From Saprospiraceae bacterium (GTDB taxonomy: Bacteria > Bacteroidota > Bacteroidia > Chitinophagales > Saprospiraceae), in NCBI GenBank assembly GCA_016722285.1, contig JADKGI010000001.1:682001-746000 (forward strand): a stretch of DNA of 64,000 nt, given 5' to 3'. Every line of letters begins with the position of its first letter. Position 1 is the stretch's first letter. Below are positions 57,930 to 64,000 of this stretch, one piece after another. The notes beneath the pieces were generated by a model. It searched no databases and was not told the DNA's origin. It was given only the letters and a program-made list of their open reading frames with translations. The position numbers and the translations under genes were made by a program.

Positions 57930-58445
57930 CTAAAGGTCTTTATTGTTTTTCAATCTTTTTTTGCTTTTAGGTTTCATCATTTTTCTTAATATTTTGACCC
58001 ACAAAGTCCATTCGCTTTTTTTCCGGTCAGGAGTAAAATAATTTTCTACTTTGTCAAATGCATCTTCAATAAAAGCATCATGTAAACTCCGAATTGCCAA
58101 AGCCCATTTTAATGTTGCCAATCCTGAGGTGGTTATCTTTATGGTGTGCTTCAGTTGGGTTTTAAAAGGTTCGATTTCAATAATTTCAAATCTATGAAAT
58201 CCATTAAAACCTTTTAAATCAAATTGAAATGTTATAGAATTATCTTGTTGATAATCTGTTACAAAATATCTGATTGGTCCATGTCCTCCTTTAGAACCTA
58301 CCTGTAAGCCTTTGTTTAGTTTCATTTGCGGCCATTTATTTGTCGCCAGCATCATATCGTTTTCTGATGCCAGCGTTTTAAATAATTTGGCAACTTCAGT
58401 TTTAGGTTGATTTATTAGTCGGATATGGATGTTTATTACTTTCAT
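57930..58445 (-). CDS. SRPBCC-family cytoplasmic protein
   Basis: This 171-residue protein reads like a START-like beta-helix-grip fold: VINIHIRLINQPKTEVAKLF, GPIRYFVTDYQQDNSITFQF, FHRFEIIEIEPFKTQLKHTI, and a long C-terminal helix (SLHDAFIEDAFDKVENYF). The end is highly basic (KPKSKKRLKNNK). The start overlaps the stop of the membrane protein gene upstream by four bases, so the two are co-translated. Confidence 0.75.
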   Translation of the reverse strand: MKVINIHIRLINQPKTEVAKLFKTLASENDMMLATNKWPQMKLNKGLQVGSKGGHGPIRYFVTDYQQDNSITFQFDLKGFNGFHRFEIIEIEPFKTQLKHTIKITTSGLATLKWALAIRSLHDAFIEDAFDKVENYFTPDRKKSEWTLWVKILRKMMKPKSKKRLKNNKDL

Positions 58446-59059
58446 TCTCCGATTAAAATGTTGTATTCTTTTGGAATTTGAACTCCTTGAAAATGGTTTG
58501 TCAGACCATAAAAAACTATAAGTGTAAAAATGAGTCCAAATACAAGGATTATTTTTGCCTGAAATTTTGGTGTCAGGTTTAATATATTCAACTTTATTTT
58601 TTTAGCATAAATTGAAGCAATGTGGCCAAAAAACGAAATAATGGCAAGTGCATAATATGGAATAAAAAACAAGTTGAAAGGGAAATAATTAATCCCTGCC
58701 GCTCCAAAGTAAAAATTGGTGTCAAGATGCAAAATATACCTACCGGCTAATACTGCACTTAAATGAATTACAAAAAAAATGGCTAAATAAAGCCCTGTCC
58801 AAATATGTAGTTTTTCAAAGCCTGTGAAAGCAGTTTTTCTATGTACTATGAAAAGTCCCAGCCCTGAAATAATTTGAATATAAACTGTGATAATCAAAAT
58901 CGTCTCTATAAAAACATTACGATAAATATGTCGCAATTCATTCATTATTTCTATGTGTTTATCAATACTGTAAACACTGCATACATGGTTGAACAGATGC
59001 AGTCCGATATATATTGATAATATCAGACCGGATATGAGGTGAATTTTTCTACCTGTCAT
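58442..59059 (-). CDS. Five-helix membrane protein with conserved His residues
   Basis: This 205-residue protein has five hydrophobic helices. HLISGLILSIYIGLHLFNHV, FEKLHIWTGLYLAIFFVIHL and YYALAIISFFGHIASIYAKK carry His residues in positions that recall di-heme cytochrome b anchors such as SdhC, but no firm match can be claimed. ATG at 59059 (MTGRKIHLISG) is preferred over the longer frame, whose extra 49 residues look like untranslated leader. It overlaps the SRPBCC gene by four bases. Confidence 0.7.
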   Translation of the reverse strand: MTGRKIHLISGLILSIYIGLHLFNHVCSVYSIDKHIEIMNELRHIYRNVFIETILIITVYIQIISGLGLFIVHRKTAFTGFEKLHIWTGLYLAIFFVIHLSAVLAGRYILHLDTNFYFGAAGINYFPFNLFFIPYYALAIISFFGHIASIYAKKIKLNILNLTPKFQAKIILVFGLIFTLIVFYGLTNHFQGVQIPKEYNILIGE

Positions 59060-59353
59060 ATTTATAGTCAGTTTCGAGGTTTTGGTAAAAGTCAGGCTAT
59101 GATGGCTTTCTGAAAATCTCTTTTGTGCAGCAAAAATACAGGAATTCGACCCCTTTTGAAGAATATTAAAGAATTTTATTTCTGTGATCAGGATACTTGA
59201 CTCCATGTCAGAAGTACATTCAATTCAATTTTCGATTCTAATTCAGATGCAATAGCTTATCTAACCTGCATTGTTAATTAACATCTCCGGCGTTTCGGAA
59301 TAAATGCAGACAAATATTTTGCTTCTTGTAAGATATCTTAAACAGCGATATTA

Positions 59354-59958
59354 CTAAGTGGCCAATTCGTTTAATAAGTCCTCTGTTTGTCTGATAGTAT
59401 GGTTGTGCTTTTTGAATACCCATTTTGAAAAGCTAAATAACACTACATAGCCAAAGCCAAAGGATATTATAAAGAAATATCTGCTGTCTGTAATCTCATT
59501 CCTTCCAAACAACCTGGTGGATATGATTAATACTGTCACCAATAGCAAGTAGCTCAACGTAAAGTTTAATTTTTGCAGTTTGCAAAACATTATTTTTTGA
59601 ATGGCGAAGTCTTTTAGAGTAGCAGCGTAAGATTTACTTATGTCAGCTGACTTATATAATTGTTGAATGCTGAATAAACTAATGGCCGGCAGTAGTATAA
59701 AAAGTAGTATGGCCATTACTCCAGAAATTTCAAAAGAAACAGCATCTAATTTATCAAAATTAAATACAATAAAAAGGAAAAACCAAGACAAACTATACTT
59801 CCTAATACACTCAGGTATCAGTATTTTATTTAAGTTTGCATTATATTTTGTTCTGCTCGATTTTATCAAACGTTTTGATGTTTAAATTGTGTTTTTCCTT
59901 TTGCCTGATTACCCATTTCATCCCAGGTGCGTTTGAAGTAATCCAGTTCCATATTCAT
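59354..59958 (-). CDS. Membrane partner of the ECF sigma factor, frameshifted
   Basis: ATG at 59958, or the second ATG at 59952, begins MELDYFKRTWDEMGNQAKGK, a conserved opening for proteins encoded next to sigma factors in Bacteroidota. The frame is lost at the A3 run at 59868-59870; four would give QNVLIKSSRTKYNANLNKIL. Three to four membrane helices follow (SGVMAILLFILLPAISLFSI, NFTLSYLLLVTVLIISTRLF) and the end is DLLNELAT. The start ATG shares a base with the sigma factor stop (TAATG). An anti-sigma role is inferred from position and length; no zinc-binding anti-sigma motif is visible. Confidence 0.75.
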
Positions 59959-60446
59959 TAAATTTTATGAAATTTTTGTTTTAATCTATCTTTTATTCGG
60001 GATAGTTTTGTACCTACGTTGCTTGCAGAAATGCCTATTATTTGAGCAATTTCTTCATGGCTTTTATTTTCCAGATAAAGAATTACAATGCCTTTGTCAA
60101 GTAAATTCAAGCTGTCTATTAGCTGTTTGAAAGTATGCCATTTTTCTTCGATCTCACTATCGTTAATCTCATAAATATCAAAAATATGTTCATCTAATGG
60201 CATTGTTAAAATTTTTCTTCCGGCAATTTTGAGATGATAGATTGCCACATTCAGTGCAACTCTATACATCCAGGTACTTAAGCTTGATTTTTGGTTAAAA
60301 GTGCCAAAAGATTTCCAGAGTTGATAAAATATTTCCTGAATTAAATCACTTCTATCTTCAATAGTCTTAGTGTAAATGGAAGCTATTTTATATATAAACC
60401 CTTCATTTTCTTTAATTGCTGTCATAAAATCTTCCTGCTTGTCCAC
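59958..60446 (-). CDS. RNA polymerase ECF-type sigma factor
   Basis: A sigma-70 family protein of about 162 residues. Region 2 (ENEGFIYKIASIYTKTIEDR, SDLIQEIFYQLWKSFGTFNQ, LSTWMYRVALNVAIYHLK) and region 4 (LLDKGIVILYLENKSHEEIA, QIIGISASNVGTKLSRIKDR) are complete, while regions 1 and 3 are absent, as in ECF factors. The start is set at GTG 60446 (VDKQEDFMTAIKEN); ATG at 60425 is the safe alternative. It is coupled to the downstream membrane partner by the TAATG overlap. Confidence 0.88.
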   Translation of the reverse strand: MDKQEDFMTAIKENEGFIYKIASIYTKTIEDRSDLIQEIFYQLWKSFGTFNQKSSLSTWMYRVALNVAIYHLKIAGRKILTMPLDEHIFDIYEINDSEIEEKWHTFKQLIDSLNLLDKGIVILYLENKSHEEIAQIIGISASNVGTKLSRIKDRLKQKFHKI

Positions 60447-61122
60447 TAAGTTTGTATTATTATTTTTTCCCGATAATTTATTAGTGTTCAATATTGCAAA
60501 AATGTCACACTTTGTAAAAAATAATTTTAAATATTCCAAGTGGATCGCTATAATAGTACAATTACAGATAATACAAAGTAAGATATTGAATGACATTCTG
60601 TAACAATTGAAATTATCTGCAAGCCCGGATAGTCTAAGACAGATAGAATCTCAACAGAAAAGAAAAGCTAAAAATGATATTTAAGCAAAGGAATTGTGCT
60701 AAGCTTTTCATAGCCATGAAATATATTTTTAACGTGAAGTAACAGCGAAGTCATTGTAACCTTAGCAACAAGTCTGGGAAGGAACAAACCATACCTGGCA
60801 GGTCTCTTGTTGGGGCAGGCCTGTACTTAATTCTTCTGGAAATTAGAATAAGAAAGAATCTCTTAGACTATGCTTAAATAATGAATAGCTTGTACAGGTG
60901 AAAAGAACTATTTGGTTAATGAATTTAATACAGAGAACAAGTGGTAGTTTTTTCATAAAAACAAGAGAACCGCAATATCAATTGCGGTTAGAAGTAATAT
61001 TTCTTACTTTCCGTGGTCACACAAAGCTGTGGTAAATAACGAGATCTTCCTTCAGGAGAACAGGCAGGGGCACTCCCCAGCAGCTCGGTTGGTGAGGCCT
61101 TCTACTCGACTGAAAGTGGTAT
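60447..61122. other. Unexplained intergenic stretch with structured, GC-richer segments
   Basis: No gene is supported. A perfect 8-base hairpin AACCGCAA/TTGCGGTT lies at 60968-60989. Two segments (about 60740-60830 and 61050-61115) are clearly richer in G and C than the other gaps and contain runs such as AGGGGCAC and GGGGCAGGC. They could be a remnant of a mobile or structured RNA element, but I cannot identify it. Confidence 0.4.
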
Positions 61123-62580
61123 TTATTGCACCACAATTTTTCTTGTATCGTTTCCCTGTTTTGTTTGTATGTCTAACAAATATATTCCACTTGGCAGATT
61201 TGAAACATCAATAGATATCTCCTTATCATTTAAGGCAACTACAGAATGAATGCATTTCCCCTGTTCGTCAAGCAGCTCAATTTTCGTAGGTGTAATATCT
61301 TGTGAAATGATCACTGTAAAGCTTTTTGAAGTAGGATTTGGATATACACGAATATTATCTCCTAAGCGATGTTGATTAATGGAAGTGGTATTGGAAGTAT
61401 TTCGCACACATCGAATAAAATTATATACATAACGTACATCTCCCTGAGGACCAAAATAGTCAGGATAATTAGCGGAATTACCTGTTTTAGGATCGTTTCG
61501 TTGAGCTCCCGCCCCATGCACATCTAATAATTGAAAATTACCTGAATTTGGTGGCAGCTCCATTTGACCTTGTGCTTTCCCAAAACAGAAATAGACAGCA
61601 TCAGAATAGGGGAGGGGTCCATCCTGTAGTGGTGAACTACTCCAAAAGTAGCCGTATTGTCCTGAATTTCCATTAGGGTCTTTGATAGGGGTACAAGAAA
61701 ATAAAGGGTTTATAGCCGGAGATGAAGTAATGCCGGGACTTATGGTGTAATCCACAATACTTTGCAACTCTTTTGCGTTAGGCATACGCCAATCACTGTA
61801 TCCTGCAAGGGTTACATTTTCAGCATATGACAAAGCGTTTTGCCAGTTGTAGGTATTCCCATCATCTGTTTTTTGCCACATCAAACCTGTTGCATTATCT
61901 GTTATAGTTCCGTCTCCATTATCTGCAAAATCATTCACTCCATATGATGTATTTCCTCTGACCATTCTAAAATAGAGCTTATTTGGAGCTCCGCTCATAG
62001 GCGAGTATTTTGGATAGCCTTTTAGTCTTCCATCTACAAAGTTGTATCCGAAAATAGCGGTATCGCCCCTCATTATTAAATCCACATAATGCGTATTGGA
62101 CCAAACTTGTCCATCTATTTCTCGTTCTCCAATCGTCACATCTCCGATAGGCTGGTCAAAATAAGTCGTGTCAATGAATTTGTTTACCGCAAAGTTACCA
62201 AAACATCTTCCCGTAAATAAGGCTAATGAATATAGTTCTTTAATTGTTGGAATACGCCAATCGGAATGATCACCTAAGGTCATTGTATCTGCTTTGACAA
62301 CAGCATCACTATAAGAAATTTTACTTCCCATACTTTTTTGCCATGTCAATCCTGTGACATTATCTGTAATCGTACCATCACCATTATTTGTATAAGAAGG
62401 CTGATTTCCAGAATATGTAGCATCTTGCCCATAAAACGCATTACCAATACTTGGTTTTGAAATAATTGAGGTATTGTTGTAAAAGTCAGTAACACCCGTA
62501 TCAACAATAGGATAAGTAATCTGCGAATAACTGTTCAAAGAAAGAGATATGCAGAACACTGTAGTAATAAATAATTTCAT
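61123..62580 (-). CDS. T9SS cargo protein with two DUF1566 (Lcl-type) domains
   Basis: This 485-residue secreted protein has a signal peptide (MKLFITTVFCISLSLNSYSQ). Two DUF1566 units follow, each starting with NNGDGTITDNVTGLTWQKS or DNGDGTITDNATGLMWQKT and containing SDWRIPTIKEL or SDWRMPNAKEL. DUF1566 is a C-type-lectin-like fold of unknown ligand. The last 75 residues are a T9SS type A sorting domain (IRVYPNPTSKSFTVIISQ, SNLPSGIYLLDIQT). The protein is expected on the cell surface or in the medium. It is a single gene. Confidence 0.88.
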   Translation of the reverse strand: MKLFITTVFCISLSLNSYSQITYPIVDTGVTDFYNNTSIISKPSIGNAFYGQDATYSGNQPSYTNNGDGTITDNVTGLTWQKSMGSKISYSDAVVKADTMTLGDHSDWRIPTIKELYSLALFTGRCFGNFAVNKFIDTTYFDQPIGDVTIGEREIDGQVWSNTHYVDLIMRGDTAIFGYNFVDGRLKGYPKYSPMSGAPNKLYFRMVRGNTSYGVNDFADNGDGTITDNATGLMWQKTDDGNTYNWQNALSYAENVTLAGYSDWRMPNAKELQSIVDYTISPGITSSPAINPLFSCTPIKDPNGNSGQYGYFWSSSPLQDGPLPYSDAVYFCFGKAQGQMELPPNSGNFQLLDVHGAGAQRNDPKTGNSANYPDYFGPQGDVRYVYNFIRCVRNTSNTTSINQHRLGDNIRVYPNPTSKSFTVIISQDITPTKIELLDEQGKCIHSVVALNDKEISIDVSNLPSGIYLLDIQTKQGNDTRKIVVQ

Positions 62581-62891
62581 TTTATTATCCTGTTTATTTC
62601 TTAGACTGATTGTATTTGTTAAGGTTTAATTCTGACTAATGGTTTGGCAATGTAATGTGCCAACCTATAGGAAGAATATAAAATAGCCTTTGTGTGCGGC
62701 GTGAATAGCAAATATTTGACTCAGTTTTGAGTTGTACAAACTGTTTAAAGAAACTAGTTTATTTGCAGAGATAGACTGAACGATCACATCATGGGACGAG
62801 AAAATCGTGATACAAAATCACGATTTAGCGAAGGAACCTTAAACCAGGGCTTCCAGCTTGATGAAATACTATTATATACCCATGACGTTTT
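62581..62891. other. Non-coding gap
   Basis: About 310 bases upstream of the DUF1566 gene. A local dyad CGATCACATCATGGGACGAG/ATCGTGATACAAAATCACGAT region near 62780-62820 contains CGTGAT/ATCACG arms. No gene is seen. Confidence 0.35.
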
Positions 62892-63543
62892 CTATTTGCA
62901 GTAAGGAATGTTCTTATTCAAAATGTCTGTTTTCAAATAGTCGTGTTTGGTTTTGGTATTCCATTCAAAATTTAAAACTTCTTTTACCCTAAAAAGTTTA
63001 GCCGGGTCTGAATGGATTAAAGTCTGCGTAAAATCGTCTTCTAATTTTCTTAGATGGTCAATGTCGCAAGGCGAAAGATTTTGCTGTATGGCGATATTCC
63101 CCAAACTGTCAATGGCACTTGGTTTTACCCCATTGTTTAACGAAACGGAAACGGTTTTTAAATCGTCCATCCGTTGAATGATATAAAGTCCTTCAAATGA
63201 CGTATCTACATAAAAGGTGTTGAATTGGTATCGTCCACCTGTTAAGTAAATGGCGACATCTGTCAGGCAAGGTGACGGTTTGCTTACGATTCTCAGGTTG
63301 GTTCTGTTAATTAGTTGTTTTGGGTAAAGCACTTGCATCGCTTCTTGCATTGCTAACTCACCAAACAACTAGACCATCACATAAATGTCCGTGAAATTTT
63401 TCCAGGTCTTTAATGATAATGGTTTGTTTATGGTTCAGTCGCCCTTTTGAAAAGTCGGTATCGATGGTTTCAAATTGAGGTAATTTGTCTGCTGTGTTGC
63501 AAGAAGCCAAAGCAAGAAGTATTATAAAAGACCAGTTTTTCAT
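62892..63543 (-). CDS. FmdE-like lipoprotein, interrupted by one frameshift
   Basis: The first frame gives a lipoprotein signal (MKNWSFIILLALASC) and FSKGRLNHKQTIIIKDLEKF then HGHLCDGLVV, the metal-binding opening of FmdE-family domains. The A3 run at 63363-63365 shifts the frame; two would join VV to GELAMQEAMQVLYPKQLINR. The rest (VSKPSPCLTDVAIYLTGGRY, YVDTSFEGLYIIQRMDD) is the FmdE core, with further Cys in LSPCDID and at the end (IPYCK). FmdE is named from formylmethanofuran dehydrogenase but most relatives are of unknown role; an exported, lipid-anchored metal protein is inferred here. Its ATG overlaps the stop of the upstream permease. Confidence 0.8.
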
Positions 63544-64000
63544 AGTATTTTGAAATAGATGTTGATGTAATACAAACCTGTTAGAATGAAAACCAAACCC
63601 GCTGCAAAACGCATCACTTTTCAACTTTGGTGATGGCCTTAAAATACATTCCTAATTTCTCCATGCTGAATGCTATCACAAACGCAAACAGAATCACGGG
63701 CAATCCTGTTCCAATGGAAAATACAACGGGCAAGGCCAAACCTGCACTTGCCGAAAGAGTCATTGGAATAAGCATCGCAAAAAACAAAGCTCCGCTGTAT
63801 GGGCAAAACGCCAACGCAAATAAGGCACCCAATAAAAATGAGCCTAACAGGCCTTTGGTTTTGAATTTTTCGGATAGCTTGTCGGTAAAATTGCCACCAT
63901 TGATGAAATTGAGTTTGATTACATCAAGCATGATCAAGCCAATAATAATCAGCACAAAACCAATGTACTTTTCTCCATTGCCTTGAAAAAGTTTGGCAAC
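63540..64000 (-). CDS. ArsG/CcdA-like permease, N-terminus off window, one frameshift
   Basis: The frame is open to the right edge. It encodes membrane helices typical of the DsbD/CcdA superfamily: IGFVLIIIGLIMLDVIKLNF, GSFLLGALFALAFCPYSGAL, PVVFSIGTGLPVILFAFVIA. FALAFCPYSGALFF resembles the ArsG-type aromatic arsenical efflux permeases found in Bacteroidota. The frame ends at KVEK (63614) because of one missing base near 63615. With one more G it reads KVEKW then MRFAAGLVFILTGLYYINIY and ends at 63540, overlapping the FmdE-like gene by four bases. The substrate (arsenical, electrons, or other) cannot be decided from this part. Confidence 0.75.

Noticed and set aside
1..64000. CRISPR arrays, tRNA and rRNA genes, prophage, defence systems
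   Set aside because: No regularly spaced repeats, no tRNA T-loop signature in a fitting context, no rRNA segments and no phage or restriction genes were seen.

Overview
The window looks like a chromosome segment of an uncultured or little-studied member of the Bacteroidota, most likely from the Saprospiria/Chitinophagales side of the phylum. The reasons are the low GC content, the SusC/SusD pair, two type IX secretion (T9SS) C-terminal sorting domains, TAnnTTTG-type -7 promoter boxes, a Bacteroidota-style V-type ATPase operon containing a DUF2764 protein, and the tiny AURKAIP1/COX24-type ribosomal protein gene. The taxonomic placement is inference; no rRNA or tRNA gene is visible.

Layout. 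(1) 1-11.4 kb, minus strand: a polysaccharide utilisation locus read regulator > susC > susD > GDPD-GH16 fusion > GH2. The regulator is a propeller/Y_Y_Y/LuxR-type protein, and a cluster of TGGACAA repeats lies just upstream of susC. (2) 11.6-12.4 kb: a REP-associated tyrosine transposase between two inverted palindromes. (3) 12.4-16.5 kb: a small basic secreted protein, heme exporter genes ccmB and ccmC/ccsA, and an acyl-CoA dehydrogenase with a palindrome over its -7 box. (4) 16.8-21.5 kb: a CotH-kinase-like T9SS cargo overlapping a DASS anion transporter, a PH-domain membrane protein, and a class D beta-lactamase lipoprotein. (5) 21.7-29.3 kb: V-type ATPase genes E, DUF2764, A, B, D, I on the minus strand, with the K ring subunit divergent on the plus strand. 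(6) 29.4-40 kb: housekeeping genes rnhB, a MacB/FtsX permease, a PpiD-like isomerase, apaG-gmk-yicC, an HU-like protein, a TPR protein, the COX24-type protein and RNase G. (7) 40-64 kb: a sparser accessory region with a DUF2306 pseudogene, a DUF885 peptidase-like protein, cold shock protein, an amber-split lipoprotein, a decayed IS3-like element, a serine hydrolase, small SRPBCC/TfoX/GNAT genes, an ECF sigma factor with a membrane partner, a DUF1566 T9SS protein, and at the right edge an FmdE-like lipoprotein beside an ArsG-like permease.

A recurring feature is the single-base frameshift. At least eleven breaks can be repaired by adding or removing one base, most of them in short homopolymers: susC, its regulator, ccmB, the DUF2306 gene, both IS reading frames, a small membrane gene, the sigma-factor partner, the FmdE gene and the ArsG-like permease, plus a less certain one at the hydrolase N-terminus. 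This suggests residual long-read assembly error for many of them, so the genes concerned should not be called dead without read support. Three additional in-frame stops (TGA, TAG, TAA) cannot be explained by indels and are better candidates for real decay.

No CRISPR array, tRNA, rRNA, prophage or obvious anti-phage system was found. The most unusual items are the GDPD-GH16 fusion with its repeat-rich regulatory region, the transposase/palindrome unit, the divergent V-ATPase K gene with Na+-type ligands, the tandem-domain lipoprotein split by one amber codon, and the paired ArsG-like permease and FmdE lipoprotein.
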